Below, in pieces: positions 9,322 to 17,709 of a stretch of DNA of 64,000 nucleotides. The position numbers were made by a program, and so were the translations under genes. Source of the DNA: Methyloferula stellata AR4 (GTDB lineage Bacteria > Pseudomonadota > Alphaproteobacteria > Rhizobiales > Beijerinckiaceae); assembly GCF_000385335.1 (NCBI RefSeq), contig NZ_ARWA01000001.1, positions 3,550,001-3,614,000 on the forward strand, written 5' to 3'. The notes below the pieces were generated by a model that saw nothing but the letters and a program-made list of their open reading frames with translations, was not told where the DNA came from and searched no databases. Numbering within the stretch: the first letter of the stretch is position 1; each line of letters begins with the position of its first letter.

Positions 9322-10293
9322 TCAGTGACTGGCCGGAATTGACACCGCCGGGGCGGCTTCCACTTCGCTCTGTGACGTGGACTCCGGGGTCCCGCCGCGG
9401 CCATATTGCCGTGGCGAACAGCCCATGACCCTCTTGAAAGCGGTGCTGAATGCGCTTTCGGATTCGTAGCCAAGCGACAGGGCGATGGTGGAAATGGGAT
9501 CGCTGGAATTGGCCAGCCTGTCGCCGGCCAGCAGCATGCGCCAGCGCGTCAGGTAGTCCATGGGTGACGCCCCGACCGTCTCTTTGAATTTGAGCGCAAA
9601 TGTCGATCGCGACATGCCGGCACGCTCCGCCAGCTCCTGCAATGTCCAACGATAGGCCGGCTCGCCATGCATGGCGTTGATCGCAGCAGCCATCTGTTTA
9701 TCGGCCAGGGCAAAGAGCCAGCCAACGCCGCCTTTCGGCCCTTCCGCCAGATGCAGCCGCAGGGCTTGAACCAGCATCATATGGGCTAAGTGCTGCGCGA
9801 TCAGAAAGCCGCCCGGCCGCGGCTCGCGCAGCTCTTGCCGCATCCGCTCCAGAGACCAGCGCAGCGCCGCCTTGTCCGATTCTTTGCGGATATGCGCAAT
9901 GGGCGGCAGCACGCCCAATAGGATTCCGGCGTGAGGACCGGTGAGAGCGAAATGGCCGCCGACCATAAAGCAATCTCCGCCGCCATTATAAGACATGATG
10001 CTGCCGGCCCGCACAGTCGGATAAAGCGTGCAGGCGTCGATCGGCGTCAAAGCCATATCGCTGGCGAGACGGAAGGGCCGCCCGCTCGGCAACAGGAAGC
10101 AGTCCCCTGTCTTGACACGCAGCGCATCGGGGACGCCCTCGACAGAGAGCCAGCACTGGCCCGAAACCACGGCATAGCATTTGATGCCGTCATGCTCGGG
10201 GAACTGGACCGACCATTGTCCGCCGACATCGAAGCCACCGGACACGTAGCTGCGCAATTTCAGGAGCGACAGCACATCTGAGAGCGGGTCCAC
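9322..10293 (-). CDS. AraC-family transcriptional regulator with cupin sensor domain
   Basis: A 323-aa regulator. The N-terminal half is an AraC-type cupin (Cupin_6-like, starting VDPLSDVLSLLKLRS with a GTG codon) that would sense a small molecule. The C-terminal 100 residues contain two helix-turn-helix motifs: LQELAERAGMSRSTFALKFK and ISTIALSLGYESESAFSTAFKR, ending in the family phrase GCSPRQY. It is divergent from the epimerase gene with 120 nt between them. Regulators of this subfamily usually control the divergent oxidoreductase next door, so that gene is the likely target. Confidence 0.92.
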   Translation of the reverse strand: MDPLSDVLSLLKLRSYVSGGFDVGGQWSVQFPEHDGIKCYAVVSGQCWLSVEGVPDALRVKTGDCFLLPSGRPFRLASDMALTPIDACTLYPTVRAGSIMSYNGGGDCFMVGGHFALTGPHAGILLGVLPPIAHIRKESDKAALRWSLERMRQELREPRPGGFLIAQHLAHMMLVQALRLHLAEGPKGGVGWLFALADKQMAAAINAMHGEPAYRWTLQELAERAGMSRSTFALKFKETVGASPMDYLTRWRMLLAGDRLANSSDPISTIALSLGYESESAFSTAFKRVMGCSPRQYGRGGTPESTSQSEVEAAPAVSIPASH

Positions 10294-10413
10294 CGGCTAC
10301 TCCGGACGATCACGAAGGAAATACGGACGTTATGGCATAGATCGTATGACTTCAATCGCCTATCTCGACAGACATTGGGGCTGCGACTGCGGTCGCGAAA
10401 AAAGGATAGGTCA

Positions 10414-11301
10414 ATGCGCGTATTCTTGACCGGTGCCACTGGCTTCATCGGCACAGCGGTCATTCCGGAGCTCCTTGGTGCGGGCCATCAGGTCCTCGGT
10501 CTGGCGCGCTCGGATGCGGGCGCCAACACGCTTATCGCTGCCGGGGCCGAGGTGCATCGCGGCGATCTTGAAGATCTCGAAAGCCTGCGCAACGGCGCCG
10601 CCATGTCCGATGGCGTGATCCACTGCGGTTTCGTCCATGACTTTTCGAGATTCGTGGAAGTCTGCGAGATCGACAGGCGCGCCATCGAGGTGCTCGGCGC
10701 CACGCTCGCTGGCTCTAATCGGCCATTTGTCGTTACGTCCGGAACGGCGACCGCCCACACGCCGGGCCGCCTCACGACCGAGGACGATGCGCCCAACTCT
10801 CCGCTTCCCCGCGTAGCCTCGGAAGAGGCGGCACTTTCCCTCGCGGCGCAAGGCGTGCGCGTTTCGGTGATGCGCCTTCCTCAGGTCCACGACCCGCTCA
10901 AGCAGGGCCTCGTCACCTATCTGATCGCCGTGGCCCGCGAGAAAGGCGTCTCGGCCTATGTCGGCGATGGCCTCAACCGGTGGCCCGCGGTGCACCGTCT
11001 CGATGCCGCCAAACTTTACAGGCTGGCGCTGGAGAAGGGTTCAGCGGGAGCCCGCTACAACGCGGTCGGAGAGGAAGGCATCCCGTTGCGGGAAATCGCC
11101 GAGGCCATTGGCCGGGGCCTGAAGCTGCCGGTCGTCGCCAAATCTCCCGAGGAAGCGGCCGAGCATTTTGGCTGGCTCGCCATGTTCGTCGGTGCCGACA
11201 TCCCGGCTTCCAGCGCACTCACGCAGGAACGATTGGGATGGCACCCGACGGGGGTTGGGCTGATTTCCGATCTCGACCAAGCCCGCTACATCGAGTCTTA
11301 G
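10414..11301 (+). CDS. NAD(P)-dependent epimerase / extended SDR protein
   Basis: A 295-aa protein of the extended short-chain dehydrogenase family. The N-terminal nucleotide motif is TGATGFIG, and SDAGANTLIAAGAEVHRGDL is typical of NAD-dependent epimerase/dehydratase proteins related to YwnB and dihydroflavonol reductases. The classical YxxxK catalytic pair is not obvious; TSGTATAH occupies the Ser region, so the protein is of the atypical type. The start at 10414 follows ATAGG with good spacing; the 13 codons upstream are unlikely. It is divergent from the AraC regulator and overlaps the SRPBCC gene stop to stop. Confidence 0.87.
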   Translation: MRVFLTGATGFIGTAVIPELLGAGHQVLGLARSDAGANTLIAAGAEVHRGDLEDLESLRNGAAMSDGVIHCGFVHDFSRFVEVCEIDRRAIEVLGATLAGSNRPFVVTSGTATAHTPGRLTTEDDAPNSPLPRVASEEAALSLAAQGVRVSVMRLPQVHDPLKQGLVTYLIAVAREKGVSAYVGDGLNRWPAVHRLDAAKLYRLALEKGSAGARYNAVGEEGIPLREIAEAIGRGLKLPVVAKSPEEAAEHFGWLAMFVGADIPASSALTQERLGWHPTGVGLISDLDQARYIES

Positions 11302-11765
11302 CCGTTCTCGTGCAGTTGGACGACGACTTTGGCGAAGCGGTTGATGACGGCGGCCCAACCGTTCTCGCTGTTCATGATATTGAAGACGGCTTTCGAATCC
11401 TCGGTGAAACCGGCGTGTTCGAGCCGCACATGAGTGCCGTTCGGCAGGGGCGAAAGCGTCCAGGTCAGCACCGTATCCATGCTATGGCCGAAGCCTTCGA
11501 CATTGGGCGAGCCGCCGCGCATTGAATATTGCAGCCGCCAATAGGGCTGTGCGTCGATCACCTCGCCTTGGAACTGGCCGTCCCAATCGCCGATCGGCCC
11601 GCTCTTGAATGTAAACTTGTGACCGGCCTCGGCTTCGAAATCGCTCGGCATGAACCATTGGGCGATCAGATCGGGATCGGTCAGAGCCTGCCAAAGCACC
11701 TCGCCCGGCGGCACGAGCATGCCTTCGACAACGATCGAAAGCGGTTCGCCTGCACTGTCACTCAC
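11298..11765 (-). CDS. SRPBCC / AHSA1-type START-fold protein
   Basis: A 155-aa protein of the Bet v1-like AHSA1 family. Recognisable pieces are EVLWQALTDPDLIAQWFMP, GHKFTFKS and the C-terminal block ending INRFAKVVVQLH. The fold forms a cavity for hydrophobic ligands; members are often paired with ArsR regulators, but none is present here. A GTG start at 11765 with GGAGATC seven nt upstream is preferred; an ATG at 11798 in frame has a poorly spaced AAGGG. Its stop codon overlaps the stop of the convergent epimerase gene. Confidence 0.85.
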   Translation of the reverse strand: MSDSAGEPLSIVVEGMLVPPGEVLWQALTDPDLIAQWFMPSDFEAEAGHKFTFKSGPIGDWDGQFQGEVIDAQPYWRLQYSMRGGSPNVEGFGHSMDTVLTWTLSPLPNGTHVRLEHAGFTEDSKAVFNIMNSENGWAAVINRFAKVVVQLHENG

Positions 11766-12148
11766 GGCTGATCTCCATCCATTATTGCGCCGCCGCATCG
11801 CCCTTGGGCCAGACGGAAAAGCAACCGACAGCGCTTAAAACGAAGCCGTTGTCAGTCCGAGCGGCCCCGTTCGCCGTTCTGCCGCGACTCTGGAACCGAT
11901 CCGACAACGCCAGCAATTTTCAAGCCTAGGCCTTGGCTTCGATGTGCGATCGGCTGCGCTGTCGCATATGGTGAAGGATCTGTTTACCAATTTGCCTCGG
12001 CAAAGCTTTATAACACTCCAACTGCCAAGCTTATAAGTAAGAATACTGCCAATTTACGCGAAATAGAGGGTTCAATTTACGGAAACTTCAGCGGCTTCGC
12101 ATAAGGCTCCAATAAGAACAAACCGAATTCAAACCTCGTAGCCTTATT
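11766..12148. other. Intergenic region, no gene seen
   Basis: This spacer lies upstream of the SRPBCC gene and before the TadE-like fragment. It turns AT-rich in its second half (about 11990-12070). No RNA gene, convincing open frame or strong palindrome was found. It must contain the SRPBCC promoter and probably the promoter for the tadG-like gene. Confidence 0.4.
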
Positions 12149-12310
12149 ATGTCAGTGCCCGCGTTTCCCCTTTGGAAGGCCTTTCGAACGCGCCACCGCT
12201 GGTCGGCTCGCCGCCGGGGCCTGTTCGGCGGGCCCCTCGCAGACCGGCGCGGCGCTGCTGCGGTCGAACTCGCCCTAAACGCGAAGTTCGTTCGGAGATC
12301 CCACTCGTGA
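12149..12310 (+). pseudogene. Truncated TadE-like N-terminus
   Basis: An ATG at 12149 opens a 53-codon frame with a basic N-terminus followed by LADRRGAAAVELALN at residues 29-43. That last phrase is the hallmark of TadE/TadG pseudopilins, which continue into a hydrophobic helix. Here the helix is missing: after LALN the frame reads AKFVRRSHS and stops, overlapping the GTG start of the tadG-like gene. The simplest reading is a TadE-like gene cut by a deletion immediately after the motif. A short real peptide cannot be excluded. Confidence 0.5.
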
Positions 12311-13980
12311 TTAGACATTTTACGACAGCGATGGTTTTGCGCCTGGGCCGAATGATCGCCGCTGGTTTCTTATGGCGCATGCGGCGGGAACTTGCTCCTT
12401 TCACTGCCGACCGGCGCGGAAATGTTGCGCTAATTTTCGCAATTGCGTCCATTCCGGTTCTCTTCGCCATCGGCGCAGCCATTGATTACACCTCTGCCAC
12501 TCGGCGCAAGGCTAAACTTGATGCGATCGCCGATGCAGTCGCGCTTTCCACGGTCACGCAATCCGGCACTCCCCCGGCCTTCTCGCCAATCCCCGGCCAG
12601 GGTCTCAATGCAAGCCAGGCTAAGGCGAGGGCTCAGGCTTTGTTTAATTCCCTTGCCGGCACCGTTTCGGGGGTGAGCAATTTCAGCGGCACCGTAAATG
12701 TCGTCGATTCCACGAAGTCCTATACCAGTCCTCGCTCGACGACAGTCACCTATACGGCGCAATCGAATGATGCCTTCGCCCATATCATCGGTATGAACAC
12801 GATCGGCATCGGTAATACTTCGAATCCCGTTGTGGCTCAGGTTGCCATTGCACCAAACATCAACTTCTACATTCTGGCGGATTCTTCGCCCTCGATGGCC
12901 ATTCCGGCGACATCCAGCGGCATCAGTGCAATGTACACCGCGACCTCTACCTTAAATGGGCCCGGCGGAGCGCCTGACTTGAGTATCGATAAAACCCAAG
13001 CAGATAATGAAAGCGGTTGTTCATTTGCTTGTCATGAATCCGACTACTCCAAGTGGGTTCTTCCGGGAAGCGCCTCCTGCATAGGTATGGTCGCGAAAAA
13101 GAGCACTAAAAGCCCATCGTTCTATTACTATGTTGCTGGAACATCTACTAACCCTGGGTATGTCGACGACTACACTTATGCGGAATGCGTGCTGGGCTTG
13201 ACCCTTCGCATCGACAATTTGCGTAGCGCAATCCAGCAGCTTGGCCCTTATGCGATCAATATCGCGTCGCAAAATGGCGCGACCTACAACATGTCTGTCG
13301 CGAGTTTCGATACCGATTGGTCGAGTTCGAGTTGTAACTCCGGAAATTCGCCGCTGCATTACATTTCGGGCGGCTCTTCCTTGACGCCGCAGAACATGTC
13401 CTCAGCTTCGAGCGCCGCAGCGAATATCCAGATGCTGGAAATGTTCTATAATGGTTATCTGACCGGGACTAACTCAACGTCGTCGACGACAAACCAATAT
13501 AAGAAAACGTGCAGCAACCAAGATGGCAGCACGGCTCTTAATGCGGCCATGACCAGCATCAATAACCTGATGCCGACGCCCGGCAATGGCACAAATGCGG
13601 CCGGAGACACGCCGCAGGAAGTTTTAATGCTCATCACGGACGGCGTGAACGACACATATTCGCCTCGTGCGATTTCGACCATCGACACGACGAAATGCGA
13701 TGCCATCAAGAAGAGGATCAGCGCCAGCGGGCTGCCAATCAGGATAGCAGTGCTTTATCTTGATTACTCACCGTTGCCCAATAATTCTTTCTATACCAGC
13801 TATGTCAAACCCATCGATGACAACACCGTCCCGACACCGAATCCTAACATCGCGACCGCATTGCAATCCTGCGCCTCGTCGCCGTCTCTCTTTGGTAAGG
13901 TCACAACGAACCAAGATATCGGCGCTGCCCTGCAGCAGCTTTTTCTAACCGCGACAACGGCAGTTCATCTCGCGCAATAA
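12307..13980 (+). CDS. TadG-like pilus assembly protein with vWA-like domain
   Basis: A 557-aa protein. The start is a GTG at 12307 with GGAGA 8 nt upstream. After a basic region comes TADRRGNVALIFAIASIP, the TadG membrane motif, so a single helix lies near residues 35-60. The rest is extracytoplasmic and resembles a von Willebrand A domain: ILADSSPSM supplies the DxSxS metal motif, and LMLITDGVNDTY lies near residue 440. An unusual Ser/Asn/Thr-rich insertion separates the two. TadG proteins belong to Flp (tight adherence) pilus systems. Convergent to two TadE-like genes; no Tad ATPase or secretin lies in the window. Confidence 0.88.
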   Translation: MIRHFTTAMVLRLGRMIAAGFLWRMRRELAPFTADRRGNVALIFAIASIPVLFAIGAAIDYTSATRRKAKLDAIADAVALSTVTQSGTPPAFSPIPGQGLNASQAKARAQALFNSLAGTVSGVSNFSGTVNVVDSTKSYTSPRSTTVTYTAQSNDAFAHIIGMNTIGIGNTSNPVVAQVAIAPNINFYILADSSPSMAIPATSSGISAMYTATSTLNGPGGAPDLSIDKTQADNESGCSFACHESDYSKWVLPGSASCIGMVAKKSTKSPSFYYYVAGTSTNPGYVDDYTYAECVLGLTLRIDNLRSAIQQLGPYAINIASQNGATYNMSVASFDTDWSSSSCNSGNSPLHYISGGSSLTPQNMSSASSAAANIQMLEMFYNGYLTGTNSTSSTTNQYKKTCSNQDGSTALNAAMTSINNLMPTPGNGTNAAGDTPQEVLMLITDGVNDTYSPRAISTIDTTKCDAIKKRISASGLPIRIAVLYLDYSPLPNNSFYTSYVKPIDDNTVPTPNPNIATALQSCASSPSLFGKVTTNQDIGAALQQLFLTATTAVHLAQ

Positions 13981-13997
13981 AGCAGTAGCAAATTTGA

Positions 13998-14015
13998 GGC
14001 TTGGAGAGCCAAGCC
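13998..14015. terminator. Hairpin between convergent tad genes
   Basis: A perfect 7-bp stem (GGCTTGG / CCAAGCC) with a 4-nt loop, 18 nt after the tadG stop. There is no good T-run on either strand, so any terminator role is uncertain. Confidence 0.3.
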
Positions 14016-14108
14016 CTGATTCGTCGTTTTGGTAAAATTGGACCGAACGCGAAACGCCTCCATCGTTCATTCTCAAACCCAGAACCCGACGGGAAGCATC
14101 GTCCATGT

Positions 14109-14678
14109 TTAAGGACACGTATAGCCCGGTCCGCTAATACACGCGCCTGTGCGTGGGTAGAAATAAATGCCGTCCGAGAGCGTCATCGTGCCGACGATCT
14201 TATAACCAACGACAGGCGTGTAGCCGTAGGAAACATGCCCATAAACAACCGTAATATTCGCTGCCGAGAGGCTGCTCGGAAGCGTGAATAACGCGCCCTT
14301 TAAAAGGGCCTTCGTATTATCCGGCCAAGAACCGCTCCAATCGACAGTGGCTTTGCCGTTGGCGTCGGTGGATATCTGAGAAACGGTGACGGTCAGAGTA
14401 CTAGACGGATAGGGTACCATGACCTGCGCGGCTGCCTGAAGATCCGTATTGAGCTCCGATGCCGCAAGCGGCGAATTTTCTCTTGTCACAAGGTCGGTAA
14501 TCGTGCGCGCGGTGATTGTCACCTTTTGGCTGATCGAAACCGCCTCTCCGACCTGCGTCACCCCGACGAAGACGACCAGCATGATCGGCAGTATCAGGGC
14601 GAACTCGATAGCGGCCACCGCCTCTTCATGCGAAGCGAAACGCATCACTTTGTGGTAGTTGGCAGGGAGGCAGGTCAT
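14109..14678 (-). CDS. TadE-like pseudopilin
   Basis: A 189-aa protein. Residues 17-45 hold EEAVAAIEFALILPIMLVV, the TadE processing/helix motif with its conserved Glu at position +5-like spacing, followed by an extracytoplasmic domain ending in a possible disulphide (GACISGPGYTC). TadE-type pseudopilins are cut by prepilin peptidase and help Flp pilus assembly. Its ATG overlaps the TAA of the upstream TadE-like gene (TAATG), so the two are translationally coupled. Confidence 0.88.
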   Translation of the reverse strand: MTCLPANYHKVMRFASHEEAVAAIEFALILPIMLVVFVGVTQVGEAVSISQKVTITARTITDLVTRENSPLAASELNTDLQAAAQVMVPYPSSTLTVTVSQISTDANGKATVDWSGSWPDNTKALLKGALFTLPSSLSAANITVVYGHVSYGYTPVVGYKIVGTMTLSDGIYFYPRTGACISGPGYTCP

Positions 14679-15256
14679 TATTGTAAAGGCTCGTTCATGA
14701 ATACCGACGTTGCCACCAAGAGGCGCGTTCCGTTCGGCAAAGTAGCCAGGTTGAAACCGAACAGGCTACTGAAGATCGGCCATTCGTACATGACTTGAAG
14801 AACGATGACTTGTGGAGTCGCACCATGACTCCCAGTCTGGTAACTCCAGACGTTCTTTTCGAGCGTCGCATAGTTCGGCGTGGAAGTACTTGCTGCGCTG
14901 AACGAACTAGCCGTTTGCATGTTGACCATCACATTCGAGCAATTGAACATGGCGACCAAATAGCTGCAGACCTTCTTCTGGAAATCCGTTTGGCTGAGAT
15001 AACTTGTCTGGCCGGACGTGCTCGATATTTGGCCCGTCATGACAGCTCGGCCAGTTTCATCTGCGGCGTGGTTCAACTCCTGCTGCGCAAGTAGAACGAT
15101 GGAAAATTGCAAGGCAGCGAAAATAATCACCACGAGCGGCAAAGCGACGAGAGCAAACTCTACGGCGGACGCGGCCTGGCCATCGCAGGCAAAATGGCGC
15201 AGGTATTTTAGCCAACATAAACGTTTGTGGAGACGTTGGTCGGGCTGAGCGGTCAT
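14678..15256 (-). CDS. TadE-like pseudopilin
   Basis: A 192-aa protein with QAASAVEFALVALPLVVI near residues 28-45, the TadE motif, followed by a helical stretch (QQELNHAADETGRAVMTG) and a Ser/Thr-rich outer domain with two Cys. The ATG at 15256 is chosen; a TTG four codons upstream is also in frame. First gene of a two-gene pair with the following TadE-like protein. The prepilin peptidase and Tad secretion genes needed to use it must lie elsewhere in the genome. Confidence 0.88.
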   Translation of the reverse strand: MTAQPDQRLHKRLCWLKYLRHFACDGQAASAVEFALVALPLVVIIFAALQFSIVLLAQQELNHAADETGRAVMTGQISSTSGQTSYLSQTDFQKKVCSYLVAMFNCSNVMVNMQTASSFSAASTSTPNYATLEKNVWSYQTGSHGATPQVIVLQVMYEWPIFSSLFGFNLATLPNGTRLLVATSVFMNEPLQ

Positions 15257-15439
15257 CGCGAAGTCCAATTATTATTTATCAAAAAGATTCAGACGATCCT
15301 GTACTCTCCCCCCAATTTTATCGGGCAGACGTTGCGCAATAGTTACGAGAAAGCGTTCTATTCGGGTAATGCGGTGGTTTCCTCTGGGCTCCATCAGACC
15401 AGAAGCAGCCACTTGGCGCTCATGCGCCGACTTTAGGCT

Positions 15440-15670
15440 TCATCCCAAATCATATTGATTGGCGATCGGAAACAGCACGCGTTTCACCGCCGCCTCGACC
15501 TTCACGTCGGAGGTTTTTTCAAGCCGCAATTTGCGGATCGTCCAGGTCATGTCGAGCCCCGGCTCGTCGATCCGATAGACCTCAAGGGAGGCCGCGGGAA
15601 CGCCTTCCGCCCTGAGGCCCGTGATGATCATCGCAGCCAATTCATCGGCGGATTTGCTCTCTTTCGCCAC
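15440..15670 (-). CDS. Small hypothetical protein
   Basis: A 76-aa protein beginning with GTG, preceded by GGAG at 7 nt. It is charged, with a helix-strand pattern (SADELAAMIITGLRAEGV, then a strand phrase DMTWTIRKLRLE) and ends IANQYDLG. No family recognised; it is too short for strong inference. It diverges from the next unknown gene (15849) and is convergent with nothing. Confidence 0.6.
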   Translation of the reverse strand: MAKESKSADELAAMIITGLRAEGVPAASLEVYRIDEPGLDMTWTIRKLRLEKTSDVKVEAAVKRVLFPIANQYDLG

Positions 15671-15848
15671 GGTCTCACTCCAGGCCAGCGCTTCGGGCTA
15701 CCTCTCCGGTCGATCAGCATAATCCGCGCCAAAAGCCTCTGCTTTTGCCTTCGGCGTTGCGTCCATGCGCCCGGCACGATATGCGACAGTCCATGTTTTC
15801 AAGCGGAATGCGCGCTTTGCCGGTATCGGCGCAACCAAGGACACGACC

Positions 15849-16235
15849 ATGGCAGACAAGAGCACAGGCCCATCGGCGGCCGAGGAACAGCTCATCGCCG
15901 ATGCGCAGCAGAAATTCGGCAGCTTCTTTCGCTGGGTGAGTTTTTTGAACGACATGATCAAAAAAGACATCGGGCCGGACTATGGCCTCGTCGTCAATAA
16001 TCCGGAAGTGAACGTCGCCGAGCAGAAAGTCTCGGGCACGCTCGACGTGTCGCGGCGCTTCAAGGAGCCGATGTCGATTCCCTTCGCGATCCAGGGCGAG
16101 ACGATCAGCTTCCAGCACCTCAAGTTCGAACGCGAGAACAAGGCGACCGGGCAGAAGTCGAGCACCTTCCATCTGTCGACAGTGGACGACGCCAACCGGA
16201 TCCTCGGCGACGTCATCCAAGACTATATCGGCTGA
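15849..16235 (+). CDS. Conserved hypothetical protein, soluble
   Basis: A 128-aa protein starting MADKSTG with AAGGA 8 nt upstream. The in-frame extension to 15765 lacks a site and is not counted. It has a helical N-terminus (AEEQLIADAQQKFGSFFRWV), then alternating strands and a C-terminal helix (DDANRILGDVIQDYIG). There is no signal peptide or membrane segment. No family was recognised. It lies in a small block of unknown genes between the TadE-like genes and era. Confidence 0.65.
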   Translation: MADKSTGPSAAEEQLIADAQQKFGSFFRWVSFLNDMIKKDIGPDYGLVVNNPEVNVAEQKVSGTLDVSRRFKEPMSIPFAIQGETISFQHLKFERENKATGQKSSTFHLSTVDDANRILGDVIQDYIG

Positions 16236-16360
16236 GCTACACAGGGCGGACGGCCCCTCCCCAAGGCATAAATATTGCTTCTTGCGGTTTGAGGCAATTT
16301 TGACGCGTGATCCCTGCGCTGCGCGCTGGTTGGGAGTCACGCCTTCCTTGGAGATCAGCC

Positions 16361-16654
16361 ATGCTCCCGCAAGTCGTCCTGGTCGACGGAGCGCCGAAAT
16401 GCGTGATACGCCCGACCGATAAGAAGGATCTCGATCGCTTCGTCCGCAACGGCAAGAAATGGCTTCAAGCCGGCAACGAAGAGGCCAAATGCACCTACCG
16501 GCCTGCCGACGACGCCGAGATTGCGATATGGAAGAATGCCTTCGCGCTGCATAAGGCTTGGGGCGGCGCCGACGAAACCTTTTTCGGTATTCCGCTGGGT
16601 CTGCCCGCCGAAGCCCCGGCTGAGCCGGCTGCGCAATCCGAGCCTAGTGCGTGA
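16361..16654 (+). CDS. Small conserved hypothetical protein
   Basis: A 97-aa protein starting MLPQVVLVDGAPKCVIRP, with GGAGA 8 nt upstream of the ATG at 16361. It contains a Lys-rich central region (DKKDLDRFVRNGKKWL), a short Trp-containing helix and an Ala/Pro/Glu tail typical of a flexible end. No family recognised. It is 125 nt after the previous unknown gene on the same strand, and is followed by a dispersed palindromic repeat rather than a classical terminator. Confidence 0.6.
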   Translation: MLPQVVLVDGAPKCVIRPTDKKDLDRFVRNGKKWLQAGNEEAKCTYRPADDAEIAIWKNAFALHKAWGGADETFFGIPLGLPAEAPAEPAAQSEPSA

Positions 16655-16664
16655 TCGGGCATCC

Positions 16665-16747
16665 TCATTGCGAGCGAAGCGAAGCAATCCAGAGCAACCG
16701 CTCAGACAATGGCATGGATTGCTTCGGAGCAAAGCTCCTCGCAATGA
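16665..16747. repeat. Dispersed palindromic repeat, family B, copy 1
   Basis: An imperfect inverted repeat whose ends read TCATTGCGAGCGAAGCGAAG and its complement (ending CGCAATGA). The inner arms contain GCAATCC and GGATTGC. The same element occurs at 31705-31783 and 56863-57007. It sits between two convergent genes. Confidence 0.85.
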
Positions 16748-16773
16748 CGGCTCGATAATCGAGTCCTGCCACT

Positions 16774-17709
16774 CTAGTCCTTGGGAAACACGAGCCCCAT
16801 TTCGCGATAGCGTTCGGGATCGTCGGCCCAGTTCTCGCGCACCTTCACGAATAGAAACAGGTGCACCTTCTGCTCCGCGGCGGCGGCGATCTCTTTCCGC
16901 GCGGCCGTGCCGATCGCCTTGATCGTGCGGCCGCCTTCGCCGATGACGATCTTCTTATGCCCTTCGCGCATCACATAGATCGTCTGCTCGATGCGCGCCG
17001 ATCCGTCGGGCTGATCCGTCCATTGCTCCGTGACCACCGTCGACTGATAGGGCAATTCGTCGTGCAAGCGCTCGAAGATTTTTTCGCGCGTGATCTCGGC
17101 CGCGAGCGCCCGCAGCGGCGCATCCGACACCTGGTCTTCCGGATAGAGCCAAGGCCCCTCCGGCATGCGCGCGGCCAAATGCGTTTTCAGCAAAGGCACG
17201 CCGTGCCCCTTCAGCGCCGAGATCATGAAGGTCTCGGCAAAGGGCAACTTTTTATTGAGGAGATCCGCCAGGGCCAGCAGACGCGGCGGCTCGATCGTAT
17301 CGATCTTGTTGAGAACAAGGATTTTCGCGCCGCGAATCTGCGGCAGACGCTCAAGAATGGCCTCGACTTCCGCATCCAGGCCCTTGCGCGCATCGACCAG
17401 AAGCGCCGCAGCATCCGCGTCTTCGGCGCCGCCCCAGGCTGACGTCACCATGGCGCGATCGAGCCTGCGCTTCGGCGCGAAAATGCCGGGCGTATCGACA
17501 AAGATGATCTGCGTTTCACCCTCAAGCGCGATGCCGCGCACCAAGGCCCGCGTCGTCTGCACCTTGCGCGACACGATCGACACTTTGGTGCCGACGAGCT
17601 GATTGATGAGCGTCGATTTGCCGGCGTTGGGCGCTCCGATCAGCGCCACGAAACCACACCGCGTTGCCGTTTCGGAAATCGTATCGGCCGCCGGCTCGCC
17701 GCCGGTCAT
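16774..17709 (-). CDS. era: GTPase Era
   Basis: A 311-aa GTPase that binds 16S rRNA and helps 30S maturation. G1 is GAPNAGKST (residues 25-33), G3 is VDTPGIF, G4 is NKID. The C-terminal KH domain contains the family motif GEGGRTIKAIG. The ATG overlaps the stop of rnc (ATGA), so rnc and era are translationally coupled. It is the last gene of the rsh-pdxJ-acpS-lepB-rnc-era cluster; recO, which often follows in alphaproteobacteria, is absent here. Confidence 0.97.
   Translation of the reverse strand: MTGGEPAADTISETATRCGFVALIGAPNAGKSTLINQLVGTKVSIVSRKVQTTRALVRGIALEGETQIIFVDTPGIFAPKRRLDRAMVTSAWGGAEDADAAALLVDARKGLDAEVEAILERLPQIRGAKILVLNKIDTIEPPRLLALADLLNKKLPFAETFMISALKGHGVPLLKTHLAARMPEGPWLYPEDQVSDAPLRALAAEITREKIFERLHDELPYQSTVVTEQWTDQPDGSARIEQTIYVMREGHKKIVIGEGGRTIKAIGTAARKEIAAAAEQKVHLFLFVKVRENWADDPERYREMGLVFPKD

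Noticed and set aside
7922-9649. 575-codon minus-strand frame across mipZ
   Set aside because: Runs through mipZ, the small protein at 9056 and the AraC 3' end; no motif, shadow frame.
11988-12050. Short frame starting ATGGTGAAGG near 11968 in the AT-rich spacer
   Set aside because: About 23 codons, no ribosome site and no conservation signal.
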